Source: Cenococcum geophilum 1.58 (Eukaryota; Ascomycota; Dothideomycetes; Gloniales; Gloniaceae). Taken from it: 64,000 nt of DNA. Shown one piece after another: positions 46,065 to 57,280 of the stretch; the first letter of the stretch is position 1, and each line of letters starts with the position of its first letter. The DNA is taken from positions 2,976,001 through 3,040,000 of the forward strand of contig KV748184.1 in NCBI GenBank assembly GCA_001692895.1, given 5' to 3'. Below the pieces are notes generated by a model. The model saw only the letters and a program-made list of their open reading frames with translations, did no database searches and had not been told where the DNA came from. The position numbers were made by a program, and so were the translations under genes.

Positions 46065-48571
46065 CTAATTCCAGAGTCTGCATGTGCCATCGGCTCCCGC
46101 GCTCACGCACCACGGCTCTCGCGGGTGCCAGTCAACGTCCATTACACCAAGCCGACTTTTGACTTGGTGGCCTCTGAGTACCTTTAACGGCACAATAGTG
46201 GCGTTTTCCATCAAATCTCCAACAACTTTCCCATGGAAAATTTGTAAACTTCCATCATCGCTCGCATCTGCGAAAAGTGGCAGTCCTCCTTGGTGGAAAC
46301 GCACTGCTCGGATCGCTTCCTTATGATATCGCAAGGTTTTATATGGCTTGGTTGAGAGATCTAAGTCGTGCCACAGCAAACGCTTATCATACGTACCCAC
46401 AATGAGATTGTCGCCTCCAGGGTGGACATCAAACGAAGATATCCATTTAGCGCCTGGCTGAAGGATCTTGAGGAGCTCTTGCCTGGCCAGGTCGTAGCTT
46501 CGAATCGAGTTCTTCGTGGCAACGAAGAAAATCGGCTTCGAAGGATGAAACTGAGCAGACTGTGCAAGCCCCTTCAGACGACGAAATGGCAATTGAGTGA
46601 GATGCTTCGACAATGTGTGGATTGCAACGGAGCTACTTTGACCCCGTGGTGACACAGTAGCAAAGTATTCTCCGCGGCGATGCCAGTTGATTACCTTGAC
46701 AGTTGACCGAACCGTTACCTTTACCAGCACCCCCTTGTCTTCAAGCCGAGCGCCAGGCCGACTCCATTTGGCCGGTGGCTCTTTTGTGCTCACGCCATTC
46801 GCTGTCGTTGACGGTTTCGATGCAGCATAGCCCCAGCCAGCATCAAGAGCGTCCCGACTGTTTCGTTCCAATTCGGGTGAAATGACAGAAAACGGTACCA
46901 TGCGTCCCGACTGTTTCGTTCCAATTCGGGTGAAATGACAGAAAACGGTACCATGAAATAAACACTTTCTCCCGCGGCTGCAGCCAATATTGCGGTATCC
47001 TTCCCAGGTCGCCATCTAACAGCATCGACGGCTTCATCATCTACAAGTTTGACAGACCATAGCTGCCGTCCTGTCAGAATTTCCCATACTCGTACACATC
47101 CATCATCACCTCCACTAGCTAGGAAAGTTCCTCGTGGATCTATACACACACTACGCACTCGACCTTCATGTCCTCTGAAAATAACAGCACATGTTGTAGG
47201 AAATGGCCTCAACTCATCTGGGCTCGGAAGTTTTGGCAATAGCGACTCGGGATCTATGTTGAGTTTGTTTCTTCGCACACGAGGCGCTAGGTAGAGATCT
47301 AAACATCTCTCAAATTTTTCTTTGACAAATCTGTCATAGCCAGGGACTTTTCGTAGAGCGTCGTGATCGGTTGGAAGGTATTCTTTTTCCCGATCTTCTT
47401 CATCCGCTTCTTGCCAGCCCGCTTTTTCATCTTTATCCGGAAGATATTCCGGCGGTGGATGATAGCTCTCGTCGTACCCGGGGGGGGGTAGCTTGGGAGC
47501 TGGAATATTCATAGGATGATCAGGTCGCGGAACTTCATCGGCCCATATATCATAGTTTTTGACATCTAGGTTCTCTCCCTCTTGTTCGGAAGGTGGTTGA
47601 TATGGTTTTATACGACCTTCTCTTATAGCTTTCACAATTTTCATCACTCTCTTAGCTTCATGCTTTGAGGGAACGAACCGGCGCTTTGGTTCAGGTGCTG
47701 CACTTAGGGGCATAATCTCTGTTTTCCCCGTGAAATAGTGTACCATGTCTGGATAGGGATCATAGCCATCCTCGGGTACCTCATTTCTCGTAAGTTTTTT
47801 GAGGACTTCTAACTCCTCTTGGCTCAACTCCAGAGGCTTCCCCGTGGCCGGATCCGTTAGCCCAGTCCAACCCTTCGGCATGTCAATGCTATCCAGGAGA
47901 GTATCAAGAGCTTCACCCCTTGCAGGCCGCATTATTTTCTTGCCATTGATATCATATCCAATGTGAGGGTACGAATCGTAGAAGGAGAGCGGGATGTTGC
48001 CGATCGTGTTTGTGGTTGCTGGTGCATCGGAATCATCAGATTCATATACTGGATCAATTTCTTTGTAGATATATCGTGTGTTGCCATTGGCGTCTATTGT
48101 CACGGTATAATTGGGCTTCAGGTTCTCCTCGTCGAACGTCTCTTTGCCTTCAGAATGATCTTCAATTCGCGGACTTTGATCGGCAAGCTCCTCCTGGTGG
48201 CCATTGACATGAGTGATTCCATTTTGATGACTTTCAGATTGCTTCCTTCCTAAAGAATCATCGCTGGTGTTAAGGTTGCGCATCTGTTGTCTTATGTTGT
48301 CTTCTTCACCCTCTGAAGGAACCTCATCGCTCTCCAGCTCTTCGTCTTCATCGCCCTCCTCATCCTCATCTAGCTCACTCTCATCACCACTGTCGGCACC
48401 ATCTTGACTTCCAAAGTCGACTTCCTCGTCGCTGCTCACTGCAGATTCATCTTCACTATGCGACAGAATCCCTTCAAGTAGTCCGCCTTCAAGTTCGTCC
48501 TCAGATACGCTGTCGGCTAGAATAGGTACATCGCGTGTGGCTGCCTTACGCTTCCGTGACGGTTGAACCAT
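46065..48571 (-). CDS. ERB1 ribosome biogenesis protein, frame broken by a duplication
   Basis: Nucleolar WD40 protein of the Nop7-Erb1-Ytm1 (PeBoW) complex needed for 27S pre-rRNA processing. Landmarks are an acidic N-terminus, the BOP1NT region ([69 protein letters not shown]), then WD40 repeats ([53 protein letters not shown]). The protein ends RLWN. A perfect 53-bp tandem duplication (46849-46954) shifts the frame, so translation would stop about 30 codons later. Removing one copy restores an 817-codon frame, normal for Erb1. Because Erb1 is essential in yeast, this is probably an assembly error, a recent allele, or a segment removed by splicing. Start at 48571 was chosen for MVQPSRKRK. 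Confidence 0.9.
46849..46954. repeat. Perfect 53-bp tandem duplication within ERB1
   Basis: Positions 46849-46901 and 46902-46954 are identical. The unit translates as the peptide between VYFMVPF and NSRDA. 53 is not a multiple of three. Read on the coding strand, each unit contains GTACCG at one end and AACAG near the other, 41 bases apart. Confidence 0.95.
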
Positions 48572-48835
48572 TTTGTTGAGTAGAAAGGCGTCTGCAGCTT
48601 TAAAGGCAATTTCGGCGCTGCTCTGCATAGCGACTCCCGCAACATTTTTTCGATTAAGCTTTTAGTTGTCTTATCGCGGATCTAATCTAAGCGAAAATCT
48701 AGTAATCTGCAATCGCGTTCACTAACGGTTAACGTTCATCTTCATCCCAACGTCTAACTAGCTCTAAGGCCTCGGCTCTCCTGTCCATTACTCACCTAAC
48801 AAGTAACACTCACTTAGCATTTGGGTCAACGAGAG
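48572..48835. promoter_or_regulatory. Shared divergent promoter ERB1/PRP5
   Basis: 264 bp separate the divergent start codons. Both genes act in RNA maturation, so co-regulation is plausible. I could not identify a specific element. Confidence 0.5.
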
Positions 48836-51800
48836 ATGGCTCATCGAGGCGACACACAGGCTGATGCCCTCATCAAGCAGACCCGATATCACGATCGTGA
48901 CAGCCGAAGAGACCGGCGATACGACCGACGAGACGAAGATTCATATCGCCCTGCCCGCAGAGACCGATCTCGGGATCGAAGACGATCGAGAGAACGATCC
49001 CCGGTGAGAGATCGAAGACACCGTAGCCGAGATAGGGACTACCGTGACCGACGAGACGATTCACGCGACCGGGCTCGACATCGCCGTGATGCGCGGGATG
49101 ATAGCCGTGAGCGAGACTACCGCGGCAGGCGCGATGACTCGCGCGATAGACTTCGACGGCGTCGTGATCAATCTGTCGATTCGGATCGTAAGTCGAAGCG
49201 CGGCGATAGTCGTGAGCGAAACAAAGACAAGTCGCCGCCTTTAACTCCAAACAAGCAGTCCGAGGAAGAGAAGAAGAAACAGGAAAGAGCTGCCAAGGTA
49301 GCGGCATGGAAGGCCAAACTTGCCGCCCAGAAACAACAAGGAGCAGGTAATGGAGAGAAAAAGGAAGCTGAGACGCCACCGTCAAATGCCTCCCCTGGTG
49401 ATGCTTCTCCAGCACCTTTTGCAGGAAAATTTGATCCTAAGGCTATTGCGGAACGAGCGGTACAAAGGTCAAGCTCTCGTTCTAAAGTTAATGATCTATC
49501 AGTGGCAAAGGGTTCCGGAATGCCACCTTTGGCTATTGGTATAAAGATCGAAGAGAAGAAGCATCCTGTCTCTGGTATAACTTACCCCTTCCGTGTCACT
49601 ATAAAACTGTTACTTATCGTATCTCTAGATTCCATTGCTACGCAGCCACTTAAAGTGAGCGGAAATGTGAGTTCATTTGGTCTCAAAAGTAAAGCAAAGC
49701 TTGCCGTAGAGAAGTTGTCAAGCAAGAGAACCCTTTTACTAGACGACGAAGAAGTTACCAAACGAAGGACACTAGAGAAATTGCCAGATCCTCTCCCTCA
49801 AGACGAGCAAAATGGCTATGCTGAAGGTGATGATGAAGACATCGACATGGAAGATGTTGGCAGCGACGAAGAGAGTGCTGCGGCCGCCCGAGCTGCGGCC
49901 GCAAAGCGCCGTGATGAAGCCCAAAATAATGGAGACATTCAAATGGCAGAAGCATCAAATGGCCCCCAAGATGACGCGTCAAATAGTACAAATGACGAAC
50001 GCGAAGACATCGATCCTCTTGACGCTTTCATGTCAGGCCTCAAAGACCCTGAACCAGACGCCAACCCCGCTAAGGAGCAGGCTGTAGCTATGTTTTCCGA
50101 CAATGACGACCTCAATATTGATAATGTAGAGACCAACCCTGATGATATTCTGGCTATGGCAAGCAAAAAGAAGAAAAAAGACATCCCAACGATTGATCAC
50201 TCGAAGATCGAATATGAACCATTCCGCAAGTGCTTTTACACTGAACCTATTGAATTGCAAGAGATGACCGAAGAAGAAGTCGCAGACCTAAGACTTGAGT
50301 TAGACGGCATTAAAGTCCGCGGCGTTGATGTACCCAAACCGGTTCAATCATGGGCGCAAATGGGTCTTTCTATGCAATCTTTAGAAGTCCTTCGGAAGTT
50401 GGGATACGAAAAGCCTACATCTATCCAAAGTCAAGCAATTCCTTGCGTAAGTTCTGGAAGAGACTGCATTGGTGTGGCAAAGACTGGCTCGGGGAAGACA
50501 GCGGCATTCCTGTTGCCTCTCTTCCGTCATATAAAGGACCAGCGACCACTAGAATCCTCGGATGGCCCTATAGGGCTCATTATGGCACCAACCAGAGAAC
50601 TAGCCACTCAAATCCACAGCGAATGCAAGCCCTTTCTCAAAGCACTTTCACTAAAAGCATGCGTGTGTTATGGCGGGGCCCCTATAAAGGACCAAATCGC
50701 TGAGGTAAATACTTCTTTCAACTGACTCCCTTTTCTCTTAAGATAGCTTGATCAAGTCATACTGACAAGTATAGATTAAACGAGGTGCTCATATCGTTGT
50801 CTCGACTCCCGGGCGCCTAATTGATCTTCTCGCAGCCAACCAAGGGCGAGTTTTAAATCTAAGGCGCGTAACATATGTAGTTCTAGATGGTAAGCTGAAA
50901 CCTGTTCATCCATATATATAATACACATTGCTGATTGGTTTCAGAGGCGGACAGGATGTTTGATATGGGTTTTGAACCCCAGGTCATGAAGGTTCTTGCG
51001 AACATTCGACCGCAACGCCAAACTGTCCTTTTTTCGGCCACATTTCCGAGGAACATGGAAGCCCTTGCGAGGAAGGTACTCACGAGGCCAGTGGAAATCA
51101 TAGTTGGCGGGAAGAGTGTGGTTGCTCCAGAAATCACGCAAATTGTAAAGGTCATTCCGCCAGAGCAAAAACTTCACGGCGTACTTCTTCAACTCGGCGA
51201 ACTATTTGAGGGGGACAACGATGCTAGAGCCCTCATTTTTGTCGAAAGACAGGAAACGGCTGAAATGCTATTGGATTCTATAATGAAGAAGGGTTACCCG
51301 TGTCAATCTATCCACGGTGGCAAGGACCAAGTTGATCGCGAAGAAGCCATCAGTGACTTCCGCGCAGGAGTTGTTCCCGTTCTCGTAGCAACTTCGGTTG
51401 CAGCTCGGGGTCTAGATGTAAAACAATTAAAACTTGTGATCAACTACGACTGCCCGACGCACTTAGAAGGTATGTAAAACCAAACCCGCCCACAACCCTA
51501 TACACCTAGAAAACTGCCTACCGCGGAACGAAGCTAATGAGACAACAGATTATGTTCACCGCGTCGGCCGAACCGGTCGAGCCGGTAATACTGGAACTGG
51601 AGTCACTTTCGTGGAACCATCACAAGAACGATTCTCCGTTCACATCGCGAAAGCTCTGCGGCAAAGCGGACAGCCTGTTCCTGAGGATTTGCAGAAAATG
51701 GTTGATGCTTTCATGGAAAAGGTTAAAGCGGGCAAAGAAAAGATGAGCGGTTCTGGATTTGGAGGGAAAGGCCTCGAGAAACTGGATATGGAGCGGGAAA

Positions 51801-52447
51801 GTGCAAGGTTACGTGAAAAGCGTGCCTACAAGACCGGCGACGATCAAGATGACGAAATTGAGAAGGAGAAAGAGCAGGATGATGATATTAAGGTCTCCAG
51901 TGCTATTACTCCAACTCCTGCTCCTGCCGCCAGCTCTACAATGCCGGCAGGTCTACCAGATTTGGACGGGAAAATAATTGTACACAGGACCGAGAGGGCC
52001 ACTACGGATTCAGGAAGTTCCAACAACCCTCTCGATAAGGTCCGACAAGCTGCTGCGGCAATTGATGGTCGCTTGACTAAGAAGAACATGATTCATCCAG
52101 GCCAACCGATCGATAACAAAGGACCGGATGCTGGTGCTTTCCATGCCACTTTGGAGATCAATGATTTCCCGCAAAAGGCTCGTTGGGCCGTCACGAATCG
52201 CACTAACGTGGCAAAGATTTTGGATGCTACAGGAACCTCGATCACAACGAAAGGGAATTATTATCCCCCTGGAAAGAGGCCAGAAGGGACAGATGCACCA
52301 CCACTTTACATCCTTGTGGAAGGTGATACAGAAAACGTGGTTCATACGGCAATGAGTGAATTGAAGAGGCTGTTAAGGGAAGGGACAATGGCTGCTGCGG
52401 ACAGTGACGCCAGACTACCCGCTAGTGGGCGGTATAGTGTGGTTTAG
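48836..52447 (+). CDS. PRP5 DEAD-box RNA helicase
   Basis: Spliceosomal ATPase that remodels U2 snRNP and proofreads the branch site. Exons 48836-49574, 49629-50704, 50775-50889, 50945-51469 and 51549-52447 give 1117 residues. The first 130 residues are Arg/Asp/Ser-rich. All helicase motifs are present: Q motif region [37 protein letters not shown] in [42 protein letters not shown] and [10 protein letters not shown]. The conserved [16 protein letters not shown] Prp5 segment lies upstream of the Q motif. A 54-bp GT-AG segment at 49575-49628 reads through in frame but is better treated as an intron because the flanking sequence joins smoothly. Lys/Asp/Glu-rich C-terminal half ends with a KH-like fold region. 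Confidence 0.94.
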
Positions 52448-52888
52448 GCAGCTTATGGACTGTTAGGGATTGGCGGATGTATTGCATTAACTAAGGGATG
52501 TCCTGCATTTAGTTCAAGGAGCATCAGATGGGATACATCATTGACTTCATTTTGTGAAAGTAGAACTGCCACAAATATTATTGGAAGATTCAACGTATCA
52601 TTCATTATTTTACCAAATAAAATGTCGGATTGAGGTATAACCGTCCAAAATATCTGTCCAAATAGCCTCAGAATTTCAGAGCGTTAAACGTATCAACAAA
52701 TACTGTTACTACTAAAGTAAACCATAGCGCTTCTAAATATCACAGGCTCACTTTCTGAGCGTCTAAAGTTCATCAAAGTACGAGTGTAATTCACATGCTA
52801 GACTAGTTCCCAACGATGAAGTTCTTACACAAAAGTAGCTTATACAAATATAAAACGTCCCATATAATGCCCATCAAGCTAGCAAACC
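52448..52888. other. Convergent 3' region PRP5/SVIP-like
   Basis: About 440 bp between two convergent stop codons. AT-rich, with no further gene recognised. Confidence 0.45.
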
Positions 52889-53351
52889 TTAATTATAGTT
52901 CCTTGCTTGTGCAGCAGCATCTGCTTCCCTTACAAGTCGATTTTCCGCGCTTTCCTTTTTCCGAATGTCTTCTCTCGTTTGCTTCTTCTGATTCTCCAGA
53001 TTCTTTGCTAACTGGCCTGTTCCGGAACTCTTCTTGGCCCTGACCTGTTCGTTCACTTACATCAACATATGTCCATTATAAGTCTCAAAATCAGAACCAC
53101 GCTCTTGTAACCATGGGAGGTGGAGATGGATATGTGGGTCTACGCACCTCTGCTGCGCGAGCTGCCGCTGCTCGTGGGTCGTCTGATGAGCGTTCCGTTC
53201 CGCCGACTGTTCGACCTTGGCTCTCTCTCTGTGGCGTTGGTCGTGTCGGGACGGGAGCAGTGGTTCTTTGGGGAGGCGGCTGCGCAGAGCCCAGAGTACG
53301 GCCTTGCCCAGCAAAGGGATCCTTTGACTGTTTCCCGCAGAGGTTCCCCAT
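52889..53351 (-). CDS. Small SVIP-like protein with p97/Cdc48-binding motif
   Basis: Two exons (53351-53148 and 53044-52889, 103-bp intron) encode 119 residues. The start MGNLCGKQSK has Gly2 and Cys5, which suits N-myristoylation and palmitoylation and hence membrane anchoring. The middle is Pro/Arg/Gln-rich. The segment DPRAAAARAAEVRAKK matches the VCP-interacting motif (Arg, five residues, Ala-Ala, two residues, Arg) exactly, and the splice junction falls inside it without changing it. The C-terminus is a charged helix ending ADAAAQARNYN. In animals SVIP binds p97 and restrains ER-associated degradation; the same role here is inference. The mobile element at 53497 lies only 145 bp upstream of the start codon. 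Confidence 0.75.
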
Positions 53352-53869
53352 TTGGGTTGGTGACAGATGAAAGATACGGAGGGGCCTTTAGCCCTGCGGC
53401 GTAAGCAATGTCGTTTGGTGGTGCGGCACAGTCTAGCGGAGAGGCTTACTGCCGCTAAACTGTGATTAGTCAGGTGCTGTCGAAAAGAATAATGGCTTAC
53501 CTCAGAAGCTCAGACCAAGAAATCGATTGCGGATATAGGAATATCCGCACCGTCCGCTAAGCTGATTTAGGACGGTAATCGTTTTCTTAGTCTGAGGGAC
53601 TTTGGCGAGATTTGTAGAAAACCTAAACATCGTTTATATGAGAAGACCTCNTCAACTTTGACGAAATTGATCTACCCTCCCACAATACCTGTCGACATAA
53701 AAATTACACCAAATTATAGAGAAATGCCTACTCTATAAGTTATGAGATCTTTAGCTCCTTATACGCGCGCGACGTTAAGAGGAATTCGTCGCCGTAGAGG
53801 CCCCAATTCTACTACTGAGCCGCTCAGTAAACACTAACGCTGAACGCTTACGCCACGCCGCTAGCCCTC

Positions 53870-54025
53870 TGCGTAGAGCTGTGGAGCTTTGCGAGAGCTC
53901 TGCGGAACGAAGCTCAAGGGGAGACCTGCACGGAGCTCTGCACGGAGCCCTGCACGGAGCTCTACCAAAGCTCTGCACGAAGCTCTGCTCGAAGCTCTGC
54001 TCGAAGCTCTACTTAAAGCCCTATT
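53870..54025. repeat. 12-bp tandem array, cluster 1 (degenerate)
   Basis: Units such as GAGCTCTGCACG and AAGCTCTGCTCG repeat about a dozen times with substitutions. They lie in the left part of the 3.4-kb element. Confidence 0.8.
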
Positions 54026-54342
54026 GTCGATTCCCATTACCAAATACTGACTGAGTGGCGTTGTCGACAGTGGCAATTACAAATCGTAGTCGTCAGCTCT
54101 ATCGTCAGCATCGTTATTAGCGTTTCGCTACCTACCTTATGTATATATAGTCTCTTTTCTTTACCTATATAGAGCTCTAAAGCTCTACTAACACGCAGCA
54201 CTAATATACTAGGAAGGTTCTATAATCGCCCGTACAAACGCCCGTATAAACGCCCATACAATCAATCGATCAATTGCCCACACAATCGTCTCTACAAACG
54301 TCTGCAATTGATCGCCCGTACGAATGTCTGCGCGTCTGCACA

Positions 54343-54685
54343 GCTACGCGCCTGCACGTAGCTCTGCACGTAGCTCTGCACGTAGCTCTGCACGTAGCTC
54401 TGCACGTAGCTCTGCACGAAGCTCTGCACGAAGCTCTGCACGAAGCTCTGCACGAAGCTCTGCACGAAGCTCTGCACGAAGCTCTGCACGAAGCTCGCAC
54501 GAAGCTCTGCACGAAGCTCTGCACGAAGCTCTGCACGAAGCTCTGCACGAAGCTCTGCTAAGGCTCTGCACGGGCTCTGCTAACGGCTCTGCACGAGGCT
54601 CTGATAAGACTCTGCACGAAGCTCTGCACGAAGCCTGCATTAAGCTCTGCACGAAGCTCTACTAAGGCTCTGCACGGGCTCTGCC
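54343..54685. repeat. 12-bp tandem array, cluster 2
   Basis: More than twenty copies of AGCTCTGCACGA, or the variant AGCTCTGCACGT, run head to tail. The right side degrades into GGCTCTGCTAAC and similar. All six reading frames stay open across the array because the unit has no stop codon in most phases. Confidence 0.9.
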
Positions 54686-55072
54686 CCCTAGCAGTAGTGG
54701 AGGCATTCCGGGCAAGGATGATATTTTTAAGGAAGGACCTAAGTATAGCACCTACTAGGTGTGCAATAGCTTTAAGTAGTAGATATCTACGTATCTGTAT
54801 AATTATCTATATTAGCAGACTATTAATAAGATACAATAATGTGCTTAGGGCTTTTAACAACGCGTTTTTAACTTTAAACAAAATTAATGTCAGAGACTGA
54901 GCAATAGCCGTATAATAAAATTTCATACCATTTAGAAGCCTAAAGTCTTAAAAAAAAAAAAAGTGACTACGGGGTTTAATAATAACACGTTGTGTAAAAA
55001 AAAATAAATTAGATATCCGCAATCTCCGTTTTACGGATTTGCTTATGCTTTTAACAAAACTCGCCCAAACCC

Positions 55073-55256
55073 TCTCAGACGTGATTTTGCATTCGGAAGA
55101 CGGCGTAAGGTTATTCCCGAATGCTAGCTAAAAAAATCGCGTCTGAGTTACCATCAGCAAGCTCAGACGTGATTCTGTTGTGCGGATTTTCAATCGGTCC
55201 GCAAGCTGACTAACTACGTTTGTGCGAAAAACCCAACCAGAATCACGTCTGGAGCG
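55073..55256. repeat. Two CTCAGAC-type hairpin modules
   Basis: Module A runs from CTCAGACGTGATTTT to AAAATCGCGTCTGAG (55073-55148), with an inner CATTCGG/CCGAATG pair. Module B runs from CTCAGACGTGATTCTG to CAGAATCACGTCTGGAG (about 55171-55256). Both resemble the CTCAGACC...GGTCTGAG hairpins at each end of the 3.4-kb element. Confidence 0.7.
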
Positions 55257-55604
55257 TGTTCCGCAAAGGTTCTTAGTAAATCTTCAATTAATATCCGCAT
55301 TGCGGAGGTTGCAGAAATTAGAATAACTCAAACACCAATATTTTATATTAATTTCCCAAAGTTGATCGATTATATAACAGAAAACCTAGGCTTTTAGAAA
55401 TATATATATTTTATTTTTATTACTTAGGTATTTTCAGGTCTTGTGATCAATTTCGTTTAAAAAAAAAAAGCGTTATTAGCAATTCCGTGACCATATATAA
55501 CTTATTAAACGCTAGCTAATATATATAAAAACCTATATAAAACTATAATAGCTACCCTAAAGAACCTTAGGCAGTTATTGTTTGGGTAGGCCGTACAGAG
55601 GCTC

Positions 55605-55990
55605 CGTGTATAAAAGCTCTGCACGAAGCTCTGCGTACGGGAGGCCTGCACGAAGCTCTGCGTACGGAGGCTCTGCACGAAGCTCTGCACGAAGCTCTGC
55701 ACGAAACTTTGCGTACGGAGGCTCTGCATACGGAGGCTCTGCATACGGAGGCTCTGCATGAAGCTCTGCACGAAGCTCTGCGTACGGAGGCTCTGCACGA
55801 AGCTCTGCACGAAGCTCTGCACGAAGCTCTGCACGAAGCTCTGCACGAAGCTCTGCACGAAGCTCTGCGACGGAGGCTCTGCATACGGAGACTCTGCATG
55901 AGGCTCTGCACGAGGCTCTGCGACGGAGGCTCTGTATGAAGCTCTATACGAAGCTCTGCGTACGGAGGCTCTGCACGACGGCTCTACTAC
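55605..55990. repeat. 12-bp tandem array, left arm of a giant inverted repeat
   Basis: AGCTCTGCACGA units alternate with a 15-bp variant containing GCGTACGGAGGCTCT. The array is the inverted partner of 56000-56600; the centre of symmetry lies near AAGCTT at 56007. Confidence 0.88.
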
Positions 55991-56600
55991 GGAGGCTCTA
56001 TACAAAAGCTTTGTGCAGAGCTTCGTGTAAAGCTTCGTGTAAAGCTTCGTGCAGAGCCTCCGTACGCAGAGCTTCGTGCAGAGCTTCATGCAGAGCCTCC
56101 GTACGCAGAGTTTTTGTGCAGAGCCTCGCGCAGAGCCTCCGTACGCAGAGCTTCGTGCAGAGCTTCATGCAGAGCCTCCGTACGCAGAGCTTTGTGCAGA
56201 GCTTCGTGCAGAGCCTCGTGCAGAGCTTCGTGCAGAGCTTCGTGCAGAGCTTCGTGCAGAGCTTCGTGCAGAGCTTCGTGCAGAGCCTCCGTATGCAGAG
56301 CCTCCGTCGCAGAGCTTCGTGCGGAGCTTCGTGCAGAGCTTCGTGCAGAGCTTCGTGCAGAGCCTCCGTCACAGAGCTTCGTGCAGAGCTTCGTGCAGAG
56401 CTTCGTGCAGAGCTTCGTGCAGAGCTTCGTGCAGAGCCTCCGTATGCAGAGCCTCCGTCGCAGAGCTTCGTGCAGAGCTTCGTGCAGAGCCTCCGTATGC
56501 AGAGCCTCTGTACGCAGAGCTTCGTGCAGAGCTTCGTGCAGAGCTTCGTGCAGAGCCTCCGTACGCAGAGCTTTGTGCGGAGCTTCGTGCAGACCCTAAG
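55991..56600. repeat. 12-bp tandem array, right arm of a giant inverted repeat
   Basis: The unit appears in reverse orientation as AGCTTCGTGCAG, with interspersed GCCTCCGTACGCAG and GCCTCCGTATGCAG variants. Together with 55605-55990 it could fold into a hairpin of nearly 1 kb. Confidence 0.88.
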
Positions 56601-56951
56601 TAGGCGAATCGCCCATTCGGCGGCGCTTTCTACTAGATATCGTGGAGGCGTACGGAGTAGATATACTGATCGATTATAGAGCTGCTTCTGCGGATCAATT
56701 TGACGGTATTTCTGAGATGATAGCTGTTGTGGGGGTGTAGATTAATTTCGTTAAAGAAGGTGACTGCTCTACATACAAAATAAGTCGCATCGCTTAATAA
56801 ACCTCGCGAAAGTCTCTCAGACCATAGAATCAACTTTTTGACAAAAAAGGTTAGCGATATCCGCTTGCGGATATACGTAAGTCCGCTAATTGATTCTACG
56901 GTCTGAGCTTGCTGAGGTAAGCGTCTGAGCTCGCTGAGGTAAAATAATGGC

Positions 56952-57280
56952 TTGTTCTCACCAAACGACCCCGCCATCGTCTTTCACGCCTCAACAAGCC
57001 ATTTCCATCGAAGCGCGTTCTTTTGCCTCGGGGACTCGTGGATATCACTGGAGAGAACCATTTGTAGCAGCATAGCAGGTGGCAGGAAAAGCTGATATGG
57101 ATTGAGGGGTGCTCGTGAACCTTGAAGATCTGAGCACCGTGATGGTCGTCTGGTATCGACGCTCTTATTCGCCTCGTTCACCGTTCCCGAACTTCCTATC
57201 GTAACATTTGCAACTGATAACATTGCTCCATATTCAGAAGAACCCATCAGATTATCTCCCACCGGCTATCCAAACTAGAT
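56952..57280. promoter_or_regulatory. Promoter and leader of the C2H2 gene next to the insertion
   Basis: 329 bp between the right target duplication and the C2H2 start codon. Together with 53352-53487 this was probably one divergent intergenic region of about 470 bp before the element inserted. No specific site identified. Confidence 0.45.

Larger units (their letters stand above)
53497..56942. mobile_element. 3.4-kb Mutator-like (MULE-like) non-autonomous foldback element
   Basis: The ends are inverted: TTACCTCAGAAGCTCAGACC at the left, and the reverse strand of the right end starts TTACCTCAGCGAGCTCAGAC. The 22-bp right end is repeated once just inside (TTACCTCAGCAAGCTCAGACC). Flanking 9-mers AATAATGGC at 53488-53496 and 56943-56951 are identical direct repeats. 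A 9-bp duplication with long inverted ends is typical of Mutator-like elements. Inverted similarity extends about 120-145 bp inward (GGGACTTTGGCGAG at 53610-53624 against reverse-strand AGAGACTTTCGCGAG near 56810). No transposase frame is present. The interior is filled by 12-bp arrays and hairpins. One ambiguous base (n) occurs at 53651. Confidence 0.75.

Noticed and set aside
54343..56600. CRISPR-like array
   Set aside because: The units are contiguous 12-mers without unique spacers, and the host is eukaryotic.
54274..56679. Long open frames encoding ALHE, SSAR, LCTK, QSFV or ELRA repeat proteins
   Set aside because: They are translations of 12-bp tandem arrays in every phase and on both strands. 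There is no start context, codon bias or conserved domain, so they are repeats rather than genes.
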